Part shown: positions 9,404 through 19,266 of the stretch, piece by piece | How the letters are laid out: each line of letters begins with the position of its first letter | Numbering within the stretch: the first letter of the stretch is position 1 | DNA from: Kitasatospora fiedleri | GTDB taxonomy: Bacteria > Actinomycetota > Actinomycetes > Streptomycetales > Streptomycetaceae | Reading direction: 5' to 3' | DNA: 64,000 bases | Assembly (NCBI RefSeq): GCF_948472415.1 | Contig: NZ_OX419519.1 | Span: 2,480,001-2,544,000, forward strand | Translations under genes and position numbers: made by a program | The notes under the pieces: generated by a model | Databases searched by the model: none | Told to the model about the DNA's origin: nothing | The model's input: only the letters and a program-made list of their open reading frames with translations

Positions 9404-9754
9404 TCAGCCCTCGGCCCCGTCCGGGCCGGAGCCGGGCTCGGGCCCTGGCTCGGCCGCGGAACCGGCCGCCTCCGCGGCGGCGGCCATGTGCTGTAGTCCC
9501 GCGAGGTGCGCCGCCAGCGCGGCGCGGCCCGGCGACGTCGCGGAGAGCCAGGTGCGGGGCCGCTTGCCCACGTAGCCCTTGCGGGCCCGCAGGTAGCCGA
9601 CCGTCTCCAGGCTCGCCGCGGTCTTGCTGAGCACCGAGTCCGAGACCTGGCAGTAGTCCCGGACGACGGAGAACTCGGCTTCCTGGCATCCGCTGAGGAA
9701 GGCCAGGACGGTGAGCCTGGTGGGCTGGTGGAGTATCGGGTCGAGTCCGTTCAC
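9404..9754 (-). CDS. winged-helix transcriptional regulator
   Basis: A 116-residue single-domain DNA-binding protein of the MarR-like winged-helix group (HTH_34 type). It opens with NGLDPILHQPTRLTVLAFL, continues with the recognition region YCQVSDSVLSKTAASLE and the wing KGYVGKRPRTWLSATSPGRAAL; the last 25 residues are a Glu/Pro/Ala-rich tail. GTG 9754 overlaps the TGA of the upstream membrane-protein gene by 4 bases (GTGA), so the two are translationally coupled. Regulators of this family are often encoded next to a small membrane protein and control their own operon; the palindrome at 10318-10338 is the obvious candidate target. Confidence 0.88.
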   Translation of the reverse strand: MNGLDPILHQPTRLTVLAFLSGCQEAEFSVVRDYCQVSDSVLSKTAASLETVGYLRARKGYVGKRPRTWLSATSPGRAALAAHLAGLQHMAAAAEAAGSAAEPGPEPGSGPDGAEG

Positions 9755-10248
9755 CGCTCGCTGCTCATGCTCTGCTCCTTGACCTCTCGATTGGCCATCG
9801 TGATGACACCCCAGACGGCCAGGCCGCCGACCACGCCCGCGGCGGCCATGGCCCACCCCTGGTCGTCGGTGGCCAGCCAGGTGCCGAGCCAGGCCAGCAC
9901 CGCGGCCAGGATCGTCAGGCCGAGCGCCCCCAGGACGTTCGGCGGGATCTTCACCTTCTCCAGCCGCGCGGCGACGCCGCTGGAGCGCATGGCCACCCGC
10001 ACTATCGCCGCCAGCACCGCCGCCAGGCCGGCCGCGCACAGCGGTATCAGCCAGTGCGCCTGCCGCTGGAAGCTCTGCCCGATCGCCGCGCAGTAGACCG
10101 CGAGGGAGGCGCCCACCCCGGGGCCGTACCACCAGGGCATCGGTGCGGGCCGCCGGGCGGCGGCCCGCGCGCGCTCGGCGAGCGCCAGTGCCTCCGCGGG
10201 CGTGAGCCCCTCGGACTGCTCGTGCGCGTGCTGCTTGTCGTCAACCAT
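9751..10248 (-). CDS. integral membrane protein, partner of winged-helix regulator
   Basis: A 165-residue membrane protein of unknown function. The N-terminal 45 residues are soluble and charged (DDKQHAHEQSEGLTPAEALALAERARAA). Four hydrophobic segments follow: near WWYGPGVGASLAVYCAAIG, WLIPLCAAGLAAVLAAIV, VLGALGLTILAAVLAWLG and WAMAAAGVVGGLAVWGVI. ATG 10248 follows GGGGGA by 7-8 nt. First gene of the operon with the regulator at 9404-9754. No transporter or enzyme signature seen. Confidence 0.85.
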   Translation of the reverse strand: MVDDKQHAHEQSEGLTPAEALALAERARAAARRPAPMPWWYGPGVGASLAVYCAAIGQSFQRQAHWLIPLCAAGLAAVLAAIVRVAMRSSGVAARLEKVKIPPNVLGALGLTILAAVLAWLGTWLATDDQGWAMAAAGVVGGLAVWGVITMANREVKEQSMSSER

Positions 10249-10317
10249 CGGATCCCCCGAGCGGACATGCCGTCGGATCCGGCCTGCTGCCGGATCAAGT
10301 GCTACCACTCTGGCACA

Positions 10318-10338
10318 TACTTTCCGGAGGAGAAAGTA
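10318..10338. promoter_or_regulatory. palindromic operator candidate for the winged-helix operon
   Basis: Perfect inverted repeat TACTTTC-n7-GAAAGTA, AT-rich against a GC-rich background, 70 bp upstream of the membrane-protein start. A TTGACG -35-like hexamer (minus strand, plus positions 10353-10358) lies just upstream, so a protein bound at the palindrome would cover the promoter. Inference: autoregulation by the gene at 9404-9754. Confidence 0.6.
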
Positions 10339-10366
10339 ATTTTCCGACGGACCGTCAACGGGCTCC

Positions 10367-10900
10367 TCAGCAGCGCGGGTCGATCTCCTGGAAGGTGGCG
10401 TAGTGGTCGGCCGTCCAGTACTGCTCGCCGACACCGCCGGTGACGATCCGCCGGGTCCCGCGGTCGTCCGACCCGGGCGTGACCACGGTGAACTCGTGGT
10501 AGTAGCCGCTGCCCTGACGGGGCAGCCGGCTCTCCCGGTTCTCGAAGACGACACCGTCCGAGCGGTACGGGTAGGGGCCGCCCCGGGCGATCAGGCCGAG
10601 GGTGTCGAGGGCCTGCGCGGGCAGCTTGCTGCGGCAGACGTCGGCCAGCGCCGAACTGGTGGGCACCCAGCCGCCCTGGGCGGTGGGCGACTTGGCCGGG
10701 GCCGAGGGCTTGGGCGCGCTCGCGGCACCGCTGCGGGTGGCGGTGGCGCCGGTGCCGGCGGTGACGGACGCGGTGGCCGGGGACTTCGCGCTGCCCGCGC
10801 CGTCCGAGCCGTTCCCGCCGTTCAGCAGGGCGGCGACTCCGGCCGCGATCCCGAGGAGGACCACGGCGAGGAGGCTGATCAGGCGGTTTCGACTGTTCAT
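10367..10900 (-). CDS. secreted guanyl-specific ribonuclease, RNase Sa type
   Basis: A 177-residue precursor. Residues 1-30 form a signal peptide or membrane anchor (RLISLLAVVLLGIAAGVAALL); a Ser/Ala/Pro/Thr linker follows to about residue 80; the C-terminal approx. 95 residues match RNase Sa closely: DGVVFENRE, GYYHEFTV with Glu136, RGTRRI with Arg151, ADHYATF with His166, the catalytic triad equivalents of Glu54, Arg69 and His85. Cysteines in DVCRSKL and at the C-terminal PRC would form the single disulfide. The enzyme cleaves RNA after G, outside the cell. No barstar-like inhibitor gene is nearby. Start ATG 10900 chosen for the signal peptide; 10939 is possible. Confidence 0.92.
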   Translation of the reverse strand: MNSRNRLISLLAVVLLGIAAGVAALLNGGNGSDGAGSAKSPATASVTAGTGATATRSGAASAPKPSAPAKSPTAQGGWVPTSSALADVCRSKLPAQALDTLGLIARGGPYPYRSDGVVFENRESRLPRQGSGYYHEFTVVTPGSDDRGTRRIVTGGVGEQYWTADHYATFQEIDPRC

Positions 10901-10986
10901 GGCCCCAGCCTGCCGCACCGGCTCACCCGGACGGCGCACGGCACGCGCCCGGCCCGACCCGACCCGGCCCGGACCCTGGAAACGCC

Positions 10987-11028
10987 GCCGGGGTGGGAAC
11001 GGACGCCGTTGTCCGTTCCCACCCCGGC
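10987..11028 (-). terminator. strong hairpin terminator after ppdK
   Basis: Perfect 18-bp stem (10987-11004 with 11011-11028) and 6-nt loop, about 90 bp past the ppdK stop in its direction of transcription and upstream of the RNase gene. Confidence 0.75.
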
Positions 11029-11070
11029 TGCTTCCCGTACGGCGGCTCTCCTGCGCCGAGCTCCGCCGTA

Positions 11071-11093
11071 CGCCCCTCCCCTTCGGAGGGGTG
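11071..11093 (-). terminator. second hairpin after ppdK
   Basis: Stem CCCCTCC/GGAGGGG extended by a G-T and a C-G pair, 5-nt loop, 27 bp after the ppdK stop. It stands in series with the larger hairpin at 10987-11028. Confidence 0.55.
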
Positions 11094-11119
11094 CGGTCAG
11101 TGAACCGCGCTGCTTCGTG

Positions 11120-13828
<2,709 letters not shown>

Positions 13829-14394
13829 GGGTCGCTCTCCTCGCACACGGTTGCCCTGACGCCGGAGAACATACCCATTTCGAAGGCCGTCTAGGGGCGT
13901 GGATAGCTCGTACGAGCCGCGAAGCCGGAGGTTGGCCAGCGGATCTAATGCCCGGACGGGCGTTTGCCTGCGTTGCTGAAATCGTCCGGGTGACGCTAGC
14001 CCTTGTTCAAGAATTGAACGCACCGATACATCGGGCTCACCCGAACCGGACACACGGTGACGGCATTCGCTCCGCCACGTTTCCCCGGCTTGATTTCCTG
14101 CAGCCAGCTGCGGCGATCCGCCGGAAGGTCCGTTCGGGAAGCGATCCGGACTTGTACACCTTGGCGAAGTCCACTGACTGGCCGTCACTCGCCACGATAT
14201 GTGGCCAGCATCACGAGCGCATCTCAGCTGTCAGGCCGACGACTCCTACGCCGAACGTCGCTTTCCGTTGATGAATCAGTCGCTCTACGTTGCCCGAATT
14301 CGCCTTCAAGGAGCCCTGTTGTCCACCTTGGACAGTCCGGCCGGGACGCCACGGCCAGGCTCGGAACGGAGCCGAACCTGCCGTACCGTACAGA
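13829..14394. other. gene-free region upstream of ppdK with two palindromes
   Basis: About 565 bp with lower GC than its surroundings and no convincing gene. It contains a 12-bp perfect palindrome GCTCGTACGAGC (13906-13917) and an inverted repeat GTTCAA-GAA-TTGAAC (14005-14019). The ppdK promoter must lie here; the palindromes are possible operators but I cannot name a regulator. Confidence 0.5.
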
Positions 14395-15582
14395 TCATCC
14401 GCCAGAGGTATCCGATTCGGCGTCTTCGGCCAGTCGAGCACACTCGTACGGATCGTCCAACCAGCCCTCGGGCAGGACCACCCGGTTGTTGCCGCTGGTC
14501 CGGCCACGCGGGCCGTCGGCACCGATCGGCCAGCTCTGCTCCTGGTCGATCAGGGCGAGCGTCTCGGTCAGCTCGGCCAGTGAGCTGGAACCGGCGAGCT
14601 TCACCCGCAGCTCGGAGCCGACCGAGAAGCCCTTGGTGTACCAGGCGACGTGCTTGCGGAAGTCGATGACGCCCCGGGCCTCGTCGCCGAGCCACTCCCC
14701 CAGCAACTGGGCGTGCCGCACCATGGCGCGGGCCACGTAACCGAAGGTGGGGCGGGCGTAGTCGGCGTCGCCCTCGAAGATCGATACCAGGTCCTTGAAC
14801 AGCCAGGGCCGCCCCAGGCAGCCGCGGCCGACGACCACGCCGTCGCAGCCGGTCTCGCGCATCATCCGCACCGCGTCGTCGGCGGACCAGATGTCCCCGT
14901 TGCCGAGCACCGGGATGTCGGCCGGGACGGACTCGCGCAGGCGGGCGATGGCCGACCAGTCCGCGGTGCCGCCATAGTGCTGGGCAGCGGTGCGGCCGTG
15001 CAGGGCGATCGCGGAGACGCCCTCCTCCGCGCCGATCCGCCCGGCGTCGAGGTAGGTGAGGTGGTCGTCGTCGATGCCCTTGCGCATCTTCATGGTGACG
15101 GGCAGGCCGTCCGCGTTGGCGACCACCTGGCGCAGGATGTCGCGCAGCAGGTTGCGCTTGTACGGCAGCGCGGAGCCGCCGCCCTTGCGGGTCACCTTGG
15201 GGACGGGGCAGCCGAAGTTGAGGTCGATGTGGTCGGCGAGCCCCTCCGCGGAGATCATCCGGGCCGCCTTGCCGACCGTCTCCGGGTCCACCCCGTACAG
15301 CTGGATCGAGCGCGGCTTCTCGCTCGGGTCGAACTTGATCAACTGCATGGTCTTGGCGTTGCGCTCGACCAGGGCGCGGGTGGTGATCATCTCGGAGACG
15401 TACAGGCCCCGACCGCCGCTCTGCTCCCGGCACAGGGTGCGGAAGGGGGCGTTGGTGATGCCGGCCATCGGCGCCAGCACCACCGGCGGCCAGACCTGCA
15501 TCGGCCCGATGTTCAACGGGGCGAACTCCGGTGCGCCGGGTGCTGCCGGGGTGGCCTGGGCGGTGTCGGGCGTGGTGGTCAT
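14395..15582 (-). CDS. dusB: tRNA-dihydrouridine synthase
   Basis: A 395-residue FMN- and NADPH-dependent enzyme that reduces uridines in the tRNA D-loop. Signatures: PVVLAPMAGITNAPFRTLCR at the N-terminus, the catalytic-Cys motif DLNFGCPVPKVTRKGGG, the FMN/phosphate strand IALHGRTAAQHY, and GNGDIWSADDA with GCDGVVVGRGCLGRPW. The C-terminal helical domain is present (ARAMVRHAQLLGEW). ATG 15582 was taken as start because it precedes a typical disordered Thr/Ala/Pro N-terminus with GAGGA 10 nt upstream; an ATG at 15681 is also in frame. The DusB subfamily name is by general resemblance. Confidence 0.92.
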   Translation of the reverse strand: MTTTPDTAQATPAAPGAPEFAPLNIGPMQVWPPVVLAPMAGITNAPFRTLCREQSGGRGLYVSEMITTRALVERNAKTMQLIKFDPSEKPRSIQLYGVDPETVGKAARMISAEGLADHIDLNFGCPVPKVTRKGGGSALPYKRNLLRDILRQVVANADGLPVTMKMRKGIDDDHLTYLDAGRIGAEEGVSAIALHGRTAAQHYGGTADWSAIARLRESVPADIPVLGNGDIWSADDAVRMMRETGCDGVVVGRGCLGRPWLFKDLVSIFEGDADYARPTFGYVARAMVRHAQLLGEWLGDEARGVIDFRKHVAWYTKGFSVGSELRVKLAGSSSLAELTETLALIDQEQSWPIGADGPRGRTSGNNRVVLPEGWLDDPYECARLAEDAESDTSGG

Positions 15583-15821
15583 GCGCGGCGGATCCTCATA
15601 CGGGTAGGGTCCCAATGTCGGGCTTCCGGACTCTCCATTCTCTCCCACCCGCCGGACCGCCCGGGCCGGGGCCGGGTGCAAGCTCCGCCAGGGGCTGTGG
15701 CGGGTGGGGACGGCCGGTGCGTACGGGTGGGTGGACTGCGGTGGGTGAGCTGCGGTCGGTGGGCTGGGGTGGGGCGCTGGGCTGGGGTCGGTGAGCTGGG
15801 TGGTGGCGGCCCCGGGTGCGG

Positions 15822-16709
15822 TCAGGGCTTCCCGGTGCGGCCGATGGTGACGGTGCCGGAGGCGGAGGTGATGTCGAGCAGCCGCGAGGAGTCGGCGTCC
15901 TGGAGGGACGGGTCGACCGTCTGGCCGCCGTCGTCGCTGCTGAGGTCGATCCGGTACCGGCTGCGGTCGTCGGGCAGGTCCAGGACCAGGTTTCCCGAGG
16001 CGAGGCGGGTGGTGACCGATTCCGGCGGGCGGTCGTACTGGAGGGTGACCTGCCCGGAGGAGGCGGACAGCTGGGTCCTGGACGCGCCCAGCCCCGTACC
16101 GATGATCTGACCGGAGCCGCTCTTGGCCCAGATCGGGCCGCTGACCCTGGTCAGCTGGACCTGGCCGCTGCCGGTCTCCGCCGAGACAGTGCCGGTCACG
16201 TCCACGATCTCCGTGCGCCCGGAGCCGTTGCGGGCGTGGACCTCGGTCGACGGCGGCACCTGTATGTCCAGGACGACCGGGCAGCCGCGCAGGAGCCGGG
16301 CCTCCGGGCAGTCGACGGAGACCGTCATCCGGCCCGCGTCGATCCGCGTGTCGACCGTCGGCCTGCGCAGGGCCCAGCCCAGCTGTTCGGCCACCACCAC
16401 CCGGTCGGTGTCACCGGACCGGACGGTGACCCGGGCCGGGCCGGAGTCGATGTCGAGCTGCCCGATCGCCTCGAAGTACGTCCGCTCCCGGGCGGTCTCC
16501 CGCTGGACGAGGGCCGCCCCCGTGACGACGGTGCCCGTCAGGAGCGCGCAGACGAGCGCCAGCACGCCGACGATCCGCCAGGCCCGGCGCTCGCCGGGGC
16601 CCGGCACGGCGGGCGGGCCCGTCGGCCCCGAGGCCGGCAGCCAGCGGGCGAGCCGGCCCGGCGCGGGGGCGGGCCTTGGCTGCGGCTGCGGCGGGGCGGG
16701 CCGGGTCAT
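15822..16709 (-). CDS. DUF4097-family membrane-anchored beta-helix protein
   Basis: A 295-residue protein: Pro-rich cytoplasmic N-terminus (1-40), one membrane segment (AWRIVGVLALVCALLTG), then an extracytoplasmic DUF4097 domain of repeated short beta-strands (TVRSGDTDRVVVAEQ, EVHARNGSGRTEIVDVTG, VSAETGSGQVQLTRVSG, WAKSGSGQIIGTGL, QLSASSGQVTLQYD). The domain is common next to two-component systems in actinobacteria; biochemical role unknown, and a role in envelope sensing is inference. ATG 16709 overlaps the response-regulator stop by 4 bases, making it the last gene of the HK-RR operon. Two cysteines (VDCPEARLLRGC) could pair outside the cell. Confidence 0.85.
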   Translation of the reverse strand: MTRPAPPQPQPRPAPAPGRLARWLPASGPTGPPAVPGPGERRAWRIVGVLALVCALLTGTVVTGAALVQRETARERTYFEAIGQLDIDSGPARVTVRSGDTDRVVVAEQLGWALRRPTVDTRIDAGRMTVSVDCPEARLLRGCPVVLDIQVPPSTEVHARNGSGRTEIVDVTGTVSAETGSGQVQLTRVSGPIWAKSGSGQIIGTGLGASRTQLSASSGQVTLQYDRPPESVTTRLASGNLVLDLPDDRSRYRIDLSSDDGGQTVDPSLQDADSSRLLDITSASGTVTIGRTGKP

Positions 16710-17353
16710 TGGCTGACCTCCAGGAAGCGGAGCACTGCGAGCACCCGGCGGTGGGTGTCCTCGGCGGGCGGCAGGTCGAGCTTGGTGAGGATGGAGTTGA
16801 TGTGCTTGGCGACGGCGCTGTCGCTGACCACCAGGGATTCGGCGATCGCGGCGTTCGAACGGCCCTCGGCCATCAGCGTCAGCACGTCCCGCTCGCGGGG
16901 CGTCAGCCGGTGCAGCGGATCGCGGTCGCGGCGCAGCAGCAGTTGGGCGACGACTTCGGGGTCGAGCGCGGTGCCGCCTGCGGCCACCCGCTGCAGCGCC
17001 TCCACGAACTCGTCGACGTTCGCCACCCGCTGCTTGAGCAGGTAGCCGACGCCGCTGGTGTTCTTGGCCAGCAAGTCCGCCGCGTAGCGCTCCTCGACGT
17101 ACTGGGAGAGCAGCAGGACCGCGGTGCCGGGCCACTGCCGGCGGATCATCAGCGCGGCCCGGACGCCCTCGTCGGCGAAGCCCGGGGGCATCCGGACGTC
17201 CGCCACGACGATCTGCGGGCGGTGCTCCTCGACGGCGGCGAGCAGCGTCTCGGCGTCCCCCACGGCGGCGGCGACCTCGTAGCCCTCGCTCTCCAGCACC
17301 TTGACGATGCCGATCCTCAGGAGGACCGAGTCCTCGGCGATCACAGCTCGCAC
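16706..17353 (-). CDS. NarL/FixJ-family response regulator
   Basis: A 215-residue regulator. Receiver domain (1-120) with acidic pocket AED (Glu7, Asp8) and phosphoacceptor Asp52 in IVVADVRMPP, then a LuxR-type helix-turn-helix (150-210) starting LTPRERDVLTLMAEGRSNAAIAE and VSDSAVAKHINSILTKL. GTG 17353 lies 13 bases inside the kinase gene, so translation is coupled. It should be phosphorylated by the kinase at 17341-18630 and bind promoters as a dimer; the 18-bp inverted repeat just upstream of the kinase start is a candidate site by position only. Confidence 0.93.
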   Translation of the reverse strand: MRAVIAEDSVLLRIGIVKVLESEGYEVAAAVGDAETLLAAVEEHRPQIVVADVRMPPGFADEGVRAALMIRRQWPGTAVLLLSQYVEERYAADLLAKNTSGVGYLLKQRVANVDEFVEALQRVAAGGTALDPEVVAQLLLRRDRDPLHRLTPRERDVLTLMAEGRSNAAIAESLVVSDSAVAKHINSILTKLDLPPAEDTHRRVLAVLRFLEVSQ

Positions 17354-18630
17354 GGCAGCTCCATGGTGATGGTGGTCGGGCCCCCGCGGGGGCTGGTGAT
17401 GGTGAATGACCCGTCGACCGAGGCGGCGCGTTTGCGCAGGCCGGTGAGGCCGGTGCCGCGGTCGGCGTCCGCCCCGCCGATGCCGTCGTCGGTGATGGTG
17501 ATGCGCAGCCGGTCGGCCGCCCGGTGCAGGGCGAGGTCGACCCGGGAGGCTCGGGAGTGCTTGGCCGCGTTGGCCAACGCTTCGGAGACCGTGAAGTAGG
17601 CGACCGCCTCCACGGTGGGCGCTATCCGGCCCGGCAGGTCGACCGTGAGGTGCACGGGGACGGGGCTGCGGGCGGCGATGCCGGAGAGCGCCGCGTCGAG
17701 CCCGCGGTCCTCCAGCACCGCCGGGTGCAGGCCGCGCACCAGGTCGTGCAGCTCCTTGATGGCGGCCTGGGCCTCCTCGTGCGCGGCGGCGATGACCTCC
17801 AGGGCTTCGGGCGGGAGGTGCTTGAGGGTGCGCCGGGCGAGGCCCAGGTTCATCGCCAGCGAGACCAGGCGCTGCTGGGCACCGTCGTGCAAGTCCCGCT
17901 CGATGCGTCGCCGTTCGGCGTCGGCGGCGTCCACCACGTCCACCCGGCTGCGGGCCAGGTGCTCGACGCGGCGCTCCAGCAGCTCCGCCCGGTTGGGGCC
18001 GAGCAGGACCCGGACCGTCCACAGGTCGACGGCGGCGAGCAGGGCGACCAGCCAGGGCGTGACGGCGAGCAGGAGCAGGCCGCCGACGGTCACGGCGGCA
18101 CCCTCGGTCGTCCAACCCTGCGCCGCCCTCAGGGGGTTGCCGGGCGGCAGCAGCCACACCCAGCCGAAGAAGCCGAGCAGGACGATCGACGCGCCCCAGA
18201 GGCCGAGCACCGAGGCGGCGCACAGGGCCTGCACCGGGGCCACCAGCAGGTGGTGCGCGGCCTGCCGCCACGTCAGCCCCGCGCGCAGCCGGACCAGCCA
18301 GGCCGCGCCCGGTGGGACCCGGCCCGGGACCTCCAGCCCGCGCAGGGCGCGGACCCGGCTGCGCTGGGCGACGGTCAGCAGGTCGAAGAGGACCACGAGC
18401 AGGGCGAGCCCAGGCAGCAGGGCTTCGCTCGGGAGGACGAGGAGGATCAGGCAGGGCAGGCCGAACGGGAGACCGGCGGCCAGGAAGAGCGAGTCCCGCC
18501 GAGTGGCCGCGGACCACGGCGTGCGCGCGGCCACGGCGGCACGGACCGCAGTGGCCCGAGCCGTGACCGCATGGGCCGCAGTGGCCGGGGCCGCCCGGCG
18601 CGGGAGCGCGTCGATCTTCGACTGGAACAT
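17341..18630 (-). CDS. sensor histidine kinase (HisKA_3, NarL-type)
   Basis: A 429-residue membrane kinase. The N-terminal half has about five hydrophobic segments (residues 47-67, 71-88, 130-160, 178-204), with no large extracellular domain. The dimerisation/phosphoacceptor block is ERRRIERDLHDGAQQRLVSL with His248; the ATPase block shows N-box SEALANAAKHSRAS, G1 ITDDGIGGAD and G2 RGTGLTGLRKRA. This is the family that pairs with NarL regulators, encoded immediately downstream. ATG 18630 is only 7 nt after a TACGCT -10-like hexamer (minus strand), so the mRNA may be leaderless. Signal unknown. Confidence 0.93.
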   Translation of the reverse strand: MFQSKIDALPRRAAPATAAHAVTARATAVRAAVAARTPWSAATRRDSLFLAAGLPFGLPCLILLVLPSEALLPGLALLVVLFDLLTVAQRSRVRALRGLEVPGRVPPGAAWLVRLRAGLTWRQAAHHLLVAPVQALCAASVLGLWGASIVLLGFFGWVWLLPPGNPLRAAQGWTTEGAAVTVGGLLLLAVTPWLVALLAAVDLWTVRVLLGPNRAELLERRVEHLARSRVDVVDAADAERRRIERDLHDGAQQRLVSLAMNLGLARRTLKHLPPEALEVIAAAHEEAQAAIKELHDLVRGLHPAVLEDRGLDAALSGIAARSPVPVHLTVDLPGRIAPTVEAVAYFTVSEALANAAKHSRASRVDLALHRAADRLRITITDDGIGGADADRGTGLTGLRKRAASVDGSFTITSPRGGPTTITMELPCEL

Positions 18631-18675
18631 GCGGATCAGCGTAGGGGCCGCCTGATCTCGGCTTCCATGGCGCAG

Positions 18676-18721
18676 GCTTCCGTCTTTGGGGTGAAGCTGG
18701 CTACACCCCAAAGACGGAAGC
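18676..18721. repeat. perfect 18-bp inverted repeat upstream of the kinase operon
   Basis: GCTTCCGTCTTTGGGGTG (18676-18693) and its exact complement (18704-18721), 10-nt spacer. It sits 46 bp upstream of the kinase start and 45 bp upstream of the divergent gene at 18766. No gene ends here, so a terminator role is hard to justify; an operator or RNA structure is more likely. Confidence 0.75.
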
Positions 18722-18765
18722 GCACGCTACCGACAAGATCCTTGCGCCGAAGGATTCTTGACGGC

Positions 18766-19266
18766 ATGACGAATACGAACCTGATGCGTTGTAGCCGTGG
18801 TCCGCTCTCTCCTGCTCGGGCGGCAGCCCCGGAGTTCGCTGAGCGTGGCCACGAACTCAACTGTGCAGGCGATGAGTTGGGCGCGTTCGCCGCGGTCGGC
18901 CCGTGGTCGGTGCATCTGCGGGCGGGCCGTCGACCGGCCATGGAGGTGTACGAGTACGGCGAACTGCTCGATGTCGTGGTCGAGTCCTCGCTCGGTGCGG
19001 CCGGATTGCGCGGGGCTCGGCGCGGTCCGGCCGGAAGACCGGGGCCGGGGGCGGTCGTGTGCGCCTGGGGCCGACTGCCACCCTGCGGGGCTCCCCCGCC
19101 GGTGCGCTTCCTCACCGGCGGGTTGCGGCGGCGGGCGGCGGGCGCCGTGGCCGTACGGACGGCGGGCCGGTTCTGGTTCGCCTCCGCGGCCGGGAGGTTC
19201 CGTTGGGCGCAGGTGTCGGCGGCGTCCTGCTGCGCCGAGCACGCGGAGCCGGGGAGGGCGGCATGA
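18766..19266 (+). CDS. hypothetical protein, coupled to downstream membrane protein
   Basis: A possible 166-residue soluble protein I do not recognise. ATG 18766 has AAGGA about 15 nt upstream. The most protein-like part is AFAAVGPWSVHLRAGRRPAM and EVYEYGELLDVVVESSLG, followed by VCAWGRLPPCG, PVRFLTGGLRRRAAG and a C-terminal FRWAQVSAASCCAEHA. Its third-position GC bias is weaker than that of core genes, so its coding status rests mainly on the 4-base ATGA overlap with the next gene, whose ribosome binding site (GGGGAGGG) lies inside this frame. Divergent from the two-component operon, with the inverted repeat between them. No signal peptide or membrane segment. Confidence 0.5.
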   Translation: MTNTNLMRCSRGPLSPARAAAPEFAERGHELNCAGDELGAFAAVGPWSVHLRAGRRPAMEVYEYGELLDVVVESSLGAAGLRGARRGPAGRPGPGAVVCAWGRLPPCGAPPPVRFLTGGLRRRAAGAVAVRTAGRFWFASAAGRFRWAQVSAASCCAEHAEPGRAA

